64,000 nucleotides of DNA from Ostreococcus lucimarinus CCE9901 (lineage: Eukaryota > Chlorophyta > Mamiellophyceae > Mamiellales > Bathycoccaceae). The translations under genes and the position numbers were made by a program. The stretch spans positions 434,001 to 498,000 of the forward strand of contig NC_009364.1 of the NCBI RefSeq assembly GCF_000092065.1. Reading direction: 5' to 3'. Of this stretch, positions 1-10,830 are shown piece after piece. A model generated the notes under the pieces. That model was not told the DNA's origin, searched no databases, and saw nothing but the letters and a program-made list of their open reading frames with translations. Position 1 is the stretch's first letter, and every line of letters starts with the position of its first letter.

Positions 1-774
<774 letters not shown>

Positions 775-778
775 GACA

Positions 779-2113
779 CTACACAGAGAGCGTACCTTTG
801 CTCGACGCCACGGAGCCCGCGCGTCGCGGATCAATCGCCGCGCACTGTCGCAAGCACTTACCGAAAGCCTTCGCCGCGGCTGTGGCAACTTCGGCTTCGT
901 CCGCGCCGCGCGCGTGCTCGACCAAGTGCACCGTCATTTGCCCGTTGAACGTCAAACTCATGAACATGTGCTCGACCATCTCCACGCTGAGGTCGCCCAC
1001 TTTGTCGCTCTCGAGCTCGAGTCCGTACCCCAAGTACGGGCGATTGCTAAGATCCATGACGCACTCCACCGTGGCCTCACCCTCGGTGGACATCGCGCTC
1101 CCCATGCGATTACACCCTTTCTTAGTCCCCAGCGCCTTGTTCAGCGCTTGGCCGACGGCGATGGACACGTCTTCCGCCGTGTGGTGGTCGTCTATCCACA
1201 AGTCTCCCGTGGCGGCGATGTTCAGCGCCACCCCGGCTTCGCGTTGAATCGCGGTGAACAATCCATCGAGGGCGACGATACCGGTGCTGATCTTCGATCC
1301 CTCGACGTCATCGCGACTGGCGTCTAAATCCAGCTTCACGTCGATGGACGTCTCCTTCGTCGAGCGTTGAATCGCGCTTCGCCGCGTCTCCTCGCTCGCG
1401 GCGGCGCCCGCGTACACGTCGATCCCTTCCGCCGCGTCCATCGCCGCGCGAACCCCCCGCGCGAACGCCTTGAACGTCGATTCGACGATATGATGCGCGT
1501 TATCCCCGCGCTCTTTCACCAACCGCACGCTCACCCCCGCTTCCTCCGCTAACGCTCGCCAAAACGTCTCCGTGAGCGCCGTCGGATACGTCCCGATGCT
1601 CGCGCGTCCCGCCGTCCCCGGCTTCCCATACGGCGCCAGCGCGAACGTCTCCAGCCCTCGCTCGCCGTACAGCTCGATCCCACACGTCGCGTACGCCTCG
1701 TCCAACGGCGCCGCGAACCGCGCCTTCGCCCGCTCCCCGGCGCCTCTCCCGTCTCCCAGCGTCTCTCGCAGCGCCGCGCCCAGCGCCGCGCCCGCGCACC
1801 GAAACGCCTCCTCGTCGCTCACCCCTCCCGCGTCGCGCGCCTCCTCGCACGTCACCCCGCGTCGCGTCAGCACGCAGTGCACGCCCAACTGCGCGTGCGC
1901 GGTGAGCTGATCGATCATGTGATCCAGGAACGGCGCGCCCGTCGCGATCGTCCCGCGCGCGCCGTTCGCATCGATCACCGCGACGCCCTGGACGTCCCCG
2001 CACGCGCGCTCCGCGCGTCCGACCGCCCACGGCGACGTCGCGCGCGTTCGCGCGCGTCGTCTCCCGGCGTCGCGGCGTCGCGGCGCGCACGGCGCGAGGC
2101 GCAGCGTCGCCAT
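779..2113 (-). CDS. HISB: Imidazoleglycerol-phosphate dehydratase, tandem double-domain form
   Basis: This histidine-biosynthesis enzyme dehydrates imidazole glycerol phosphate to imidazole acetol phosphate; the plant enzyme is plastidial. The 444-residue product is about twice the usual domain length. Domain 1 (about residues 50-230) has FLDHM (62-66), PLDEA and DNAHHIVES (HHxxE at 207-211), but the first HHxxE motif is replaced by GVSDEE. Domain 2 (about 248-444) has RSTKETS, GDLWIDDHHTAED (HHxxE at 310-314) and a normal C-terminus (SSKGTLSV), but the LDHM histidine is glycine and the second HHxxE is lost. Each copy therefore keeps what the other lacks. The start at 2113 is chosen because the open frame further upstream runs into the divergent gene, whose ATG is only 24 bp away. 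The N-terminus is Arg/Ala-rich, consistent with a transit peptide. Confidence 0.88.
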   Translation of the reverse strand: MATLRLAPCAPRRRDAGRRRARTRATSPWAVGRAERACGDVQGVAVIDANGARGTIATGAPFLDHMIDQLTAHAQLGVHCVLTRRGVTCEEARDAGGVSDEEAFRCAGAALGAALRETLGDGRGAGERAKARFAAPLDEAYATCGIELYGERGLETFALAPYGKPGTAGRASIGTYPTALTETFWRALAEEAGVSVRLVKERGDNAHHIVESTFKAFARGVRAAMDAAEGIDVYAGAAASEETRRSAIQRSTKETSIDVKLDLDASRDDVEGSKISTGIVALDGLFTAIQREAGVALNIAATGDLWIDDHHTAEDVSIAVGQALNKALGTKKGCNRMGSAMSTEGEATVECVMDLSNRPYLGYGLELESDKVGDLSVEMVEHMFMSLTFNGQMTVHLVEHARGADEAEVATAAAKAFGKCLRQCAAIDPRRAGSVASSKGTLSV

Positions 2114-2137
2114 TCGTCGACGCGTCGCTCTTTGCCG

Positions 2138-2806
2138 ATGCACGCGGGGACGCCCTCGGCCGAGGGCGCGCACGCGCTGCTGTGCGTCGCGCTCGCGTGC
2201 GTGATGAGCGCGCGAACGTTTCGCGACGCGCTCGCGCGCGACGCGCGCGACGCGACGCCGCGGGCGCGAGAGGCGCGCGCGTGGGTCGCGGGAGGGGTGC
2301 TGTGTGTGTTCACAGTGAGCTATTGGATTTTGGCGCGCGGAGAAGGCGCCGCGGCGAAAGCGCGGGCGCCGGGAACGGCGGCGCACGTCGCGTGGACGCT
2401 CGCGCCGTCGAACGCGATGTATGTGATCGCGATGGCGCGACGAGGGGGGATGACGCGGCGAGGGACGGCGTACATGGTGAGCGGCGCGTGCGCGAGCGCC
2501 GTCGGCGCGATTACGGGACGGCGAAGCGCGGGACGAATGGCGGCGCTGTGCGCGGGATTCGCGACGACGAGGACGGGAGAGGGAGATTGGCGCGCGTTCG
2601 GGATTGCGATGACGTGGTACGTCGCGCTGAGGTTGTGCGTGGAGGATGGGGAGGAGGTGTATTTTGTGAACTGGGCGGGGACGATTTTGTGCGAGACGGC
2701 GGCGCTCGCCATGGTCAAGTTCGGCAAGTTCGGCAAGTTCGGCGGCGCGGGGAAGCGCGCGGGCGGTCTCGCTTCGGGTGGAGTCGAGACGAAGAAGGCG
2801 CGGTAG
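2138..2806 (+). CDS. Predicted multi-pass membrane protein, unrecognised
   Basis: A 222-residue protein with about five hydrophobic segments: near residues 10-24 (AHALLCVALACVM), 50-68 (GGVLCVFTVSYWIL), 85-105, 110-125, and near the end (AGTILCETAALAMV). Short Arg-rich loops separate them. The C-terminal tail repeats FGKFGKFGG and is basic. I do not recognise the family. The start at 2138 gives a very short divergent promoter with the HIS gene; a downstream ATG at 2204 would remove the first hydrophobic segment. Codon use matches the neighbours. Confidence 0.6.
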   Translation: MHAGTPSAEGAHALLCVALACVMSARTFRDALARDARDATPRAREARAWVAGGVLCVFTVSYWILARGEGAAAKARAPGTAAHVAWTLAPSNAMYVIAMARRGGMTRRGTAYMVSGACASAVGAITGRRSAGRMAALCAGFATTRTGEGDWRAFGIAMTWYVALRLCVEDGEEVYFVNWAGTILCETAALAMVKFGKFGKFGGAGKRAGGLASGGVETKKAR

Positions 2807-2858
2807 TTAGCGATCGTGTTTTATTCAATGTCATTAAATGTAGCGCGTCGTGACGGCA

Positions 2859-4676
2859 TCATTGCGGTCGACTGTCGATTTCTTTGTAGAGCGCGTTGAG
2901 CAGAGCCACTCCATAGCCAGAACCTAAACCGTCTTTAAAGTTACCAGGACCAGCCATGTCGAGGTGAATCCAAGCCGTGTCATCGCGAGCGACCCAGTCT
3001 GGGTGTAAGTGATTGGCGATGAATTGACCGGCGCAGCTCGATTGCGCGTTGGCGCGGTCGGCGACGGAGTTTTTCATGTCGGCGACTTTGGAACTGAACT
3101 CACTCTTGAACATTTCCGGAGCGTAGGGCAGGGCGTGCGCCAGATCTCCGGTGATTCTGCCCAATCGCACGATGGTGTGCTCCATGTCTTCGCTATCGGT
3201 CACAAGTCCGGCGTGTTTACGCCCGGTGGCGATCATTTGCGCTCCGGTGAGCGTGGCCATGTCGACGATGATGCGCGGCTTGCACGCGGCGTTCGCGGGA
3301 TCGGAGCAATACGCGACGCCGTCCGCGAGCACGAGGCGCCCTTCGGCGTCGGTGTTGTTGATTTCCACTGTCTTTCCGCTCTTGCCGACGAGAATGTCAT
3401 CCGGGCGAATCGCGCCCGAGCCAATTGCGTTTTCGGCGATGCACAGCACGAGGTCGAGTGGCGTCTTGAAATTCGATTCGGCGTCCTCGCGAGCGATGGA
3501 CTCAAACGCGCACAGCATACCCGCGGCACCGCCCATGTCCGTCTTCATACCGCACATGCCGTCTTTAGATTTCAGCGAAAGCCCACCGGTGTCGAACGTG
3601 ATACCCTTGCCCACGAACGCGATGGACGGCGCGTCCGGGTCGACGCAACCTTTCGGCGTAAATCGCAAGTGCACGAGCGCGGGATCACGACCGTCGCGAC
3701 TCGAAGCGCTTCCGACGCCCGCCAGACATCCGTAGCCCTCCTCGACGAGTTGCGCGTAACGTTTAATCTCGACAACCTTAACGCTCGCGCCGAGCTCGCC
3801 CGCGACGACCTTCGCCTCGTCCACAAACGCGTCCGGCGACAGCTCGTTTGGCGCCATGTCGACGAGCGCCTGGCATCTGCGCACCGCCTTTGGCAACGAC
3901 CGCGTCTCCGCCCCGTTCCAAATCTCCCCTCCGCACACGACGCCCACGTACACTTCCCCGTCCACAACCGCGTCCGCCGCTCGAAACTTATTCGTATACG
4001 GCGCACTAATCCTCGCCAACGCCGCCAACGCCCCGACGCGGTGCGCCTCCTCGTCCACCGCCGCGAGCACCACCGCTCTTCTCTTCTTCCGATCCCCTAT
4101 CGCCGCTTTCGCCGCCGCCGTCATCGCGTGCGCGGCGATCGGCGAATTATGTCTCGACATCTTCGATTTCTCCGGCATCACGCACACGACGAGCTCCAAC
4201 AGTCCCTCGTCGTCCTCGCTCGCCGTCTCGAGCACCGTGCTCCGCGTCGCGTTCGCGTCGAGGCTCTCGACCAATCGCTCGAACGTCCGCGCTGCGCGCT
4301 CGTTCGTCCCGAACGCGCGCCGCGCGAACGCGCCGTTCTCGAGCAGCGCATCTTTCGCGCCGACGACGACCCATTTCGCGTCGTTCGTGCGCCGCGCGGC
4401 GTCGCAATCGTCGTTCGTTTCGATCGTTTTCAGCGTCGACGCGCCGCGCCATCGGTCGTCGTGATGCGTCGTGGACATGCGCACGCGCGCGGAGGAGGCT
4501 CGACGCGAACGAACGCGGTGTGCGCGCGCGGTGTGCGCGCGGTGAGCGATTCGGGAGGGCGCGAAGGGCGCGCGGGCGCGCATGCGCCGTGGTGTGAGGC
4601 GGCGAGGGCGGCGCGCGCGGCGGCGTCGGCAACCGCCGCGAGCGCCGAGGAGAGCGAGTCGCGTGAGTTGAGTCAT
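2859..4676 (-). CDS. M17 leucyl aminopeptidase, NPEPL1-like
   Basis: A metallopeptidase that removes N-terminal amino acids using two metal ions. The 605-residue product has an N-terminal macro-like region and a C-terminal catalytic domain. Metal-binding and catalytic motifs are KGITFDTGGLSLKSKDGM (from residue 357), GMKTDMGGAA, and NTDAEGRLVLADGV (from 441). The VADMKNSVADR and SSCAG segments resemble NPEPL1 more than classical plant LAP. The first 66 residues are Arg/Ala-rich and may be an organelle-targeting peptide. An internal ATG at 4478 (MSTTHH) would give a cytosolic form of about 539 residues. It is head-to-tail with the DDT/WHIM gene, whose stop is 40 bp upstream of this start. Confidence 0.9.
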   Translation of the reverse strand: MTQLTRLALLGARGGCRRRRARRPRRLTPRRMRARAPFAPSRIAHRAHTARAHRVRSRRASSARVRMSTTHHDDRWRGASTLKTIETNDDCDAARRTNDAKWVVVGAKDALLENGAFARRAFGTNERAARTFERLVESLDANATRSTVLETASEDDEGLLELVVCVMPEKSKMSRHNSPIAAHAMTAAAKAAIGDRKKRRAVVLAAVDEEAHRVGALAALARISAPYTNKFRAADAVVDGEVYVGVVCGGEIWNGAETRSLPKAVRRCQALVDMAPNELSPDAFVDEAKVVAGELGASVKVVEIKRYAQLVEEGYGCLAGVGSASSRDGRDPALVHLRFTPKGCVDPDAPSIAFVGKGITFDTGGLSLKSKDGMCGMKTDMGGAAGMLCAFESIAREDAESNFKTPLDLVLCIAENAIGSGAIRPDDILVGKSGKTVEINNTDAEGRLVLADGVAYCSDPANAACKPRIIVDMATLTGAQMIATGRKHAGLVTDSEDMEHTIVRLGRITGDLAHALPYAPEMFKSEFSSKVADMKNSVADRANAQSSCAGQFIANHLHPDWVARDDTAWIHLDMAGPGNFKDGLGSGYGVALLNALYKEIDSRPQ

Positions 4677-4716
4677 CGGGGATGAAATGAAAGCTACGCG
4701 CCGTGCGTCGCGAGCG

Positions 4717-5559
4717 CTAAGGAGAGTAATCGTCGATCGTGGTGGTGGTGTCGTCGGTGGAATCGGCGCGCTGGGGGTCGTCGGCGACGGCGTCTCGCGC
4801 TTCTTCGGCCGGCGCTTCGGCGGCGTCGAGGAGCACGGCGCCGCACTCGCCGACGCGCGAGGGGTCCACGGGGATGCCGTTTCCGACGACGTCGTCGCGC
4901 CAGCATCCGCTAAAATACGTCTCAGATGCGCGCGCGGCGTCGAGCTCGGGCTTCAGCGCGGCGTAGAGCGCGGCGTGATCGCCGAGCACGCGGCCCTTCT
5001 TATCGACGCGGACATCGTACTTTCGGCCGTGGGAACCCAGGCGCAGCGAGACGGTTTCGAGGTTGACGCGCTCGACCGTCGCCGTAGCTGGGTATATCAC
5101 CAAGTGCTTGGACGTATCTGAATCGTACGAAACGCAGTAACCATCCGACCAGCTGGCTTCGCTCGATGGGTTGTCGTCTTCCCAAAGTACGCTGACGAAG
5201 TACCCCACCCAACGACGCCCTTTTGGCTTGACGACGACGGGTTTCGTGTTCAGCCCGCCGACGTGTTCGCCGTACAGCGTGGAAACCCGCACCCCGTGTG
5301 GTGGGTGCGCGGTGGCACGCATGGATTCAGGCAACAGTACCCAACGTCGCAAGTCGTCGAGAACCGTTTCGAGTTCATCGCTCGAAATGGTTTCGACTTT
5401 GCGCTCTCGTCGCGAATTCTCAAGCGCCTTTTTCACCTCCAGACGACTCGACTTCTTCCTCGCCGTGCTTTCCCACGCAATCCGTTCTTGTTCCGCACGC
5501 GCTCTGGCATCGCTTCTGGCTTGGACGCGCTCCAGCTCTGCCAGCTGCTGCTTCATGCG

Positions 5560-5604
<45 letters not shown>

Positions 5605-6021
5605 TGCCAACTCTTTCTTGTTCGTCGTGTTCTGCAACGTGTTCTTCAACGCGATGACTTCCAACAGAGTCACGAACGGCGTCGACCAAAGTGGATCCGC
5701 GCGCGCTCTCGGGCCTGCGTCCGCCGCCACCTTTTCAGCTCGGCAAATCCGAGCGTCCAACGCCGAGACGTAGTACGCGCGACCCTTAGCGTCGTATCCG
5801 ATCGGCTCGCCGTGCACGCCGCGCTTACACATCTGAAGCTGTTCGACTTTATTTCGCCGTCGCGCCTTGTCAAACTCATCCGAGCACTGTTCCGCGACGT
5901 TAGAAAACGAGCGAGACTCGACCAAATCCTCGCACAACCGGTACAACACTTCTAATCGCGCCAGCGCGTCGATGTCGAAAAATCCCGCCTCATCGTCCAC
6001 GCCGTCGCCCAATATCTCACG

Positions 6022-6066
<45 letters not shown>

Positions 6067-6492
6067 CGTCTCGCCGTGTCCCAACGCGCTCGGCGCCGGC
6101 GCCCACACGCGCAAGAAAAAATCTAAAATCCACGCGTGCTCGCGCGGTTCGCACAGCGCGCGTTCCCACGCCTCCCCATCCTTCCTCGGCATCCACATCG
6201 CCTCGAACGTCTCACAAAAGCTCTGCAAGGCGTAAAACTTGTGTTCGCTTCGCAGCGCCACGACGCGTTCGCGCATCTCTTTCCCCATGTTTCGCGTCGA
6301 CGCCGTCGACGACCCTCGCGCGTCGCGTCCCTTCGCCTCCTTCGCCGTCCCACGCGCGCCGTTCCTCGCGCCGCGCGCGCCGCGTCCACCGCGCGCACCG
6401 CGCCCGCGTCCCGCACCGCGTCCATCGCGCGCGCCGCGCGCGTCCGGCGTCGCGTCCGTTTTCATCTTTTTCGTCGCCGGCGCGCGCGGCAT
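4717..6492 (-). CDS. DDT/WHIM-domain chromatin-remodelling cofactor
   Basis: A 591-residue nuclear protein. After a basic Arg/Gly-rich tail (residues 10-60, RGG-like), a helical region (FYALQSFCETF...RLEVLYRLCEDLVESR) matches the layout of the DDT domain. A WHIM-like stretch follows, with RGVHGEPIGYDAKGRAYY, which resembles the L-G-x-D-x-x-G-x-x-Y motif of ISWI partner subunits. A Lys/Arg/Glu coiled coil and an acidic Thr/Asp tail complete it. Such proteins bind ISWI ATPases to space nucleosomes. The assignment rests on the motif order; the exact partner cannot be told. Its promoter (186 bp) is shared with the divergent Ycf33 gene. Confidence 0.65.
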
Positions 6493-6677
6493 CGCGCTCG
6501 AAGCGATCGACGCCGCGCGCGCGTCCGATCGCGTCGTCGGCGCGGCGCGACGCCGACGACGCGTCGACGCGCGCGCGACCGCTCGCGCGGCCGACCGCGC
6601 GCCGTCGTCGCGCTGTGCGGCGCCGCGACGGCGCGCGACGTCGACGACGCGGAACGCCGCACACGCGCGCGCACGCG

Positions 6678-7247
6678 ATGCCGACGCTCGCGCGCGCGAC
6701 GCCGATGGCGCGCGCGATGACGCTCGCGCGCGCGCCGTCGTCCGCGACGCGCGCGCGCGCGACGGCGACGCGCCGCGGCGCGACGACGCGCGAGACGACG
6801 ACGATGCGGCGCGACGAGAGATCGAACGCGACGGCGACGACGCGGGAGAGCGACGACGCGCGACGCGATCGAACGCTGGCGCTCACGGCGCTCGCGGCGT
6901 GCGTCATCGCGAGCGGATGCGCGGACGGCGCGGACGCGATCGCGGCGATGGCGGGGACGATGGCGGACGGCGCGGATAACTCGGCGGCGGCGACGACGAC
7001 GCCGAACGAATTGTTCGCGCTCGCGGGCGGGGAGGTGCCGTTTTGGGCGAACATGGTCAAGTACGCGCGATTTTCGATCAGCATCATGGTCGGATTCGCG
7101 TACATGTTCGGAAGGCCGGTGGCGGCGCTGCTGAAGAAGCCGCAGACGGCGGCGGCGGTGGTCGCGGTGGGCGCGGGAGGGTACGTGTTCTTTAAGTTTA
7201 CGATCGAAACCATGCTCGGGATGAACGATCCGTCGACCATGGGCTAG
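6678..7247 (+). CDS. ycf33: Ycf33-family (DUF751) plastid membrane protein, nuclear-encoded
   Basis: A 189-residue protein. The first 75 or so residues are rich in Arg, Thr and Ala, as expected for a transit peptide. A hydrophobic stretch (LALTALAACVIASG) follows and may be a thylakoid-type signal. The C-terminal 70 residues (FWANMVKYARFSISIMVGFA, then LLKKPQTAAAVVAVGAGGY and IETMLGM) match the two-helix Ycf33 plan, in which an aromatic N-terminal helix is followed by a Lys-Pro turn. Ycf33 is plastid-encoded in red algae and some others; here it is nuclear, so a transferred plastid gene is inferred. Ycf33 is linked to photosystem I electron flow in cyanobacteria. The start at 6678 is the first ATG giving a plausible transit peptide. 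Confidence 0.75.
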   Translation: MPTLARATPMARAMTLARAPSSATRARATATRRGATTRETTTMRRDERSNATATTRESDDARRDRTLALTALAACVIASGCADGADAIAAMAGTMADGADNSAAATTTPNELFALAGGEVPFWANMVKYARFSISIMVGFAYMFGRPVAALLKKPQTAAAVVAVGAGGYVFFKFTIETMLGMNDPSTMG

Positions 7248-7260
7248 GGTTGGGTTGTAA

Positions 7261-7310
<50 letters not shown>

Positions 7311-7330
7311 AGGCTGCGAGAGCGAGAAGG

Positions 7331-8995
7331 TTAAAAACGTTGCCACTCGATTTCGCCGACGGCGACGGGGGGCGCGGTGTTTTCGACGTCGTCGCTGAAA
7401 TGCGCCGCGCCGATGCGAGCGCGCCACGGCGCGAATGCGCGTTTCACGCGCCACGTATCTGCGAGTTCCATTGCGGCGTATCGTCGTCGCTGCGCGAAGA
7501 CGAAGGAGCGCCACATCGCAAAGCAATTCGCGTCCAGATACTTGTCGCTGAACGTGATCGCTTGTGAATCGCGGTAAAACGTCGCGCGCGCGTTCAGTTG
7601 TGACGCGTGTTCCTTCATTGATCTCCAATGCGCGAATACGCGTGTTTTTAGTGACCTGTTCTCTCGTTTCGCTTGACTCGTCGCCGCTCGCCAGGCGTAA
7701 AACGCGCTCGCCGCGAGCGACAGGCGATGAAATTTTGCCGCACGCGCCAGCTCGGCTCGGTGCTCTTTCGCGGCCCAGACGACCGCACACCACCGCGCAA
7801 AGGCGCCGACCGTGACACGCGCGTCGTCGTAGCTTGAAGCGAATCGCATGCGCTCGCGCTCTCGTCTCTCGTCTCGCACTCGTCGACGCCAACGCGAAAA
7901 TTTTACCGCGACGACGGCACGTTCGGCGCGACGTTCGGCGTGAATGACTCTTACACGCCACACACGCGTGACCGACCGTTTGACGTAGCGCTGGCGAGCG
8001 AGACGTGCGGCATCGATCGCGCGTCGCTCAGATTTCCACGCCCGCGCGACCGCAGACCAAGTATCCAGCGCCGTCGACTCGAGTTTGATTCGTCGCCACA
8101 CGTCCGCGCTCTCGCGCGCAACGCGCGCTCTCGCGCGCGAACGCCACGCGTTAAACGCCGCGAGCATCGCTCGACGGTTTCGTCGCGTTTGAGTCTGCCT
8201 GAAGGCTTCGAGTCGTCTCGCCGCGTCGTCTCGCGCGATTCGCGCCCACGCGCGAGCGACCGCTCGGCCCGTGGTCGCGAGCTCGCGTCGAGCGCGCTTC
8301 GCCGCGAACGCGCGCAATCGCACACGTTTGCGCGCATTCGTGCGCCACGCGCCAATCGCCGCCAGAGCCATCTTGCGCGCGCGGCGGCCGGTGGAGAAAG
8401 CGCACAACGACTCGATTTCGCGTTCTCTCGCTCGCCGATACTTTTCCTTCACCGCCTCGCGTCTCCACGCCGCGAACGCGCGCTTAATGGCGTTCATTTC
8501 GCACAACGCTCGAGCGATGAGCTCGCTCTCGTCGTCGTCGAGCGTGGCGCCTTCCGAATCCGCTCCCGTCGGCGTCGCGACTCGCGCGCCGTCGCCCACC
8601 GTCGTCTCCAAATACGCCTCGTCGTCCACCGCCACCAGCGCCTCGATCGAGCTCATCTCGCGCGTCGTCGCCGATTCGCCCGCCCCCCTCGCCTCCCCCC
8701 GCGCCGCGCCGCGCTCCAACGCCGCCGCCTTTTCCTCCCACGTCGTCTCGACGTCCAGCCCGAGCGCGAACGCCATCGCCCTCGCGCGCCCTCGCGCCGC
8801 CGCGTCCGCCCCTCGCGCCCGCCTGACCTCCTCGTCCACCGCCGCGCACACGTCCCGCAGTCTCGGCTCGCGCGCGCGTCCGCTCGCGTCGCGCGCGCGT
8901 CGCACGCCGCGCGCGACGACGCGCTCGAGCCAAACGGCCTCGCCGTTCGCGTCCGCGTCCGCGTTCGCGTCGCTCGCGCGCGCGCGCGCCGCCAT
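7331..8995 (-). CDS. Sfi1-type centrin-binding repeat protein
   Basis: A 554-residue protein built mostly of helical repeats about 30-35 residues long, each with an A-F-x-x-W-R core: AFAAWRREA, AIGAWRTNA, AFNAWRSRA, SFVFAQ, AFAPWRARI and others, at least ten in all. This is the signature of Sfi1 repeats, where each Trp-containing motif binds one centrin along a continuous helix. Sfi1 works at centrosomes, basal bodies or spindle poles. Ostreococcus has no flagella, so a spindle or microtubule-organising role is likelier (inference). The first 150 residues are Ala/Arg/Glu-rich and lack repeats. It converges on Ycf33 and its start is 143 bp from the divergent MTA nucleosidase. Confidence 0.75.
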   Translation of the reverse strand: MAARARASDANADADANGEAVWLERVVARGVRRARDASGRAREPRLRDVCAAVDEEVRRARGADAAARGRARAMAFALGLDVETTWEEKAAALERGAARGEARGAGESATTREMSSIEALVAVDDEAYLETTVGDGARVATPTGADSEGATLDDDESELIARALCEMNAIKRAFAAWRREAVKEKYRRAREREIESLCAFSTGRRARKMALAAIGAWRTNARKRVRLRAFAAKRARRELATTGRAVARAWARIARDDAARRLEAFRQTQTRRNRRAMLAAFNAWRSRARARVARESADVWRRIKLESTALDTWSAVARAWKSERRAIDAARLARQRYVKRSVTRVWRVRVIHAERRAERAVVAVKFSRWRRRVRDERRERERMRFASSYDDARVTVGAFARWCAVVWAAKEHRAELARAAKFHRLSLAASAFYAWRAATSQAKRENRSLKTRVFAHWRSMKEHASQLNARATFYRDSQAITFSDKYLDANCFAMWRSFVFAQRRRYAAMELADTWRVKRAFAPWRARIGAAHFSDDVENTAPPVAVGEIEWQRF

Positions 8996-9138
8996 CTCGC
9001 GCTATCGCGTCGTCGCGTCGCGATCGCGCGTCGTCGCGCCCATCGCCGCGCGTCGCCGTCGCGCGCGCGCGTCGCGGTGCGCCGTCGCGTCGCGTCGCGC
9101 GTCCGCACTCGTCGTCTTCCGCGCTCGACGACGACGCC

Positions 9139-9885
9139 ATGGCGCCGATCGCGCGCGTCGCCGTGCTGTTCGCCATGGACGCCGAGGCGCGACCGCTGAT
9201 CGACGCCCTCGGGCTGACGCTCGACGCCGACGCGTTCGCGCGCGTCGGCGGCGACGTCCCCATGCGCGTGTACTCGGGAACGCTGAAGTCGGGCGCGCGC
9301 GTCGACGTCGTCTGCGCGGGGTCGTGCGCGAGGCACAACGTGTGCAACGTCGGCACGGTCGGCGCGGCGCTGTCGACGTACGAGACGTGCGCGACGCTGC
9401 GACCGGACGTGATCGTGAACGCGGGCACGGCGGGAGGGTTCGCGAAGCGCGGCGGCGAGGTCGGCGACGTCTACGTGGCGACGAAGTTTAAGAATCACGA
9501 TCGACGAATACCGATCCCTGGATACGATAAATACGGCGTCGGTGAGTACGATGCGTGGCCGACGCCGCGGTTGATCGAGGCGCTGGGATGCAAGACCGGG
9601 GTGGTGTGCACGGGGAACTCTCTGGACGCCACGGAGACGTGCCGAGCGCTGCTGGACGAGTTCGAGTGCAGCGTGAAGGAGATGGAGGCGGCGGCGATCG
9701 CGCACGTCGCGCACCTATTTAACGTGCCCGTGATCGCGGTGAAGACGATCACGGACATCGTGGACGGGCCGCAGGCGACGGAGGAGGAGTTTTTGCGAAA
9801 TTTATCGTCGGCGGCGGACGCGCTGCGCGACGTCGTGCCGCGCGTCGTCGAATTCCTCGACGGCAAGTCCGTGGACGAGCTGTGA
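9139..9885 (+). CDS. MTN: 5'-methylthioadenosine nucleosidase (plant MTN type)
   Basis: This enzyme hydrolyses 5'-methylthioadenosine to adenine and methylthioribose in the Yang (methionine salvage) cycle. The 248-residue length fits plant MTN. Motifs: VLFAMDAEARPLI at the N-terminus (general acid Glu), VNAGTAGGF in the central sheet, CTGNSLDA, VKEMEAAAIAHVA with the Met-Glu that contacts ribose, and VKTITDIVDG with the catalytic Asp. No transit peptide is seen, so it is probably cytosolic. The start at 9139 directly precedes the conserved strand. Confidence 0.93.
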   Translation: MAPIARVAVLFAMDAEARPLIDALGLTLDADAFARVGGDVPMRVYSGTLKSGARVDVVCAGSCARHNVCNVGTVGAALSTYETCATLRPDVIVNAGTAGGFAKRGGEVGDVYVATKFKNHDRRIPIPGYDKYGVGEYDAWPTPRLIEALGCKTGVVCTGNSLDATETCRALLDEFECSVKEMEAAAIAHVAHLFNVPVIAVKTITDIVDGPQATEEEFLRNLSSAADALRDVVPRVVEFLDGKSVDEL

Positions 9886-10029
9886 GGGTCGGCGTTTCCG
9901 TCGTCACGGAGTCGATTCGAGCGCGCGTCGCGAGCCGGTGTTGTTGTAGTGAGACGATAGAACCAGTCGTCCGTCCTTCGTCCGCGCGTCCCGCGCGTCC
10001 CGAGACGGTTAGGCGGCCGGCGTCAAACC

Positions 10030-10785
10030 ATGCCTCGCGACGCCTCGCCGCGCGCGTACGACGCCCTCGATGTCGCCGTGACGCTGCTGAAGAAGCGCGA
10101 GGGCATCGATAAGACGCTGAAACTCGCGCGCTACGCCGCGCTGTTCGCGCTCGGCGAAGCGAAAGCGCGCGCGAGGCCGAGCGCCGAGTCGAGCGAGTTC
10201 GTGCGCGCGACGACGGCGCTGGAGCGCTCGATCGGCGACGCGAGGCGCGCGTACAGGCTGGGAAAATTTTTGGGTAACGTTCGGGACTTTCGCGATGAGG
10301 TGCGGGAGAACGAGGGCGCGGGCAAGCGCGGCCGCGCGCGATGGCTCACGGCGGCGGCGGCGTGCGCGGCGCTCGAGGGCGCGTACTACTTCATCGAACA
10401 GGGCGTGTGGTTGAGCAAGGCGGGGGTGGCGATGCGACGACGATCGACGCTTGAACGGTTGGTGCGCTGGAGCGCGCGGGCGGAGGTTGCGTCGTACGCG
10501 TTTTCAATCGCGTGTTCGCGCGAGGACTGGCTCGAGGCGGACGCCGCGGCGAGAGCGGCGAGAGCGCGATTGAGGGACGTCGAGACGGCTAAAGCGAGCG
10601 CGCTCGAGCGTGGAGATGACGAAGACGTCGTTATTAGTTTGACGGCAGACGTGAACGAGGCGGAGAAGGCGAAGCGCAAGGCTGTGCTGGCGATTTGTCA
10701 AGACGTCGCCGACGGCGTCTTGTCGTTTGAGGACGCCGTCGACGTCGCCGGGTTCGAAATCCCGAACGAACGCCTCGTCAATTTC

Positions 10786-10830
<45 letters not shown>

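Noticed and set aside
840-880. GTAAGTGC donor-like site near the end of the HIS gene
   Set aside because: The sequence through it encodes the conserved IGPD C-terminus (LRQCAAIDPRR to SSKGTLSV), so it is exonic.
779-1327. Long plus-strand frames opposite the HIS gene
   Set aside because: GC-rich coding regions leave several long antisense frames; these have Arg/His-rich composition and no domain, while the minus frame is a clear enzyme. The same applies to antisense frames over most genes here.
7248-7330. Possible C/D snoRNA (ATGATGAT, then CTGA) after Ycf33
   Set aside because: There is no terminal stem and no second D box in the right place.
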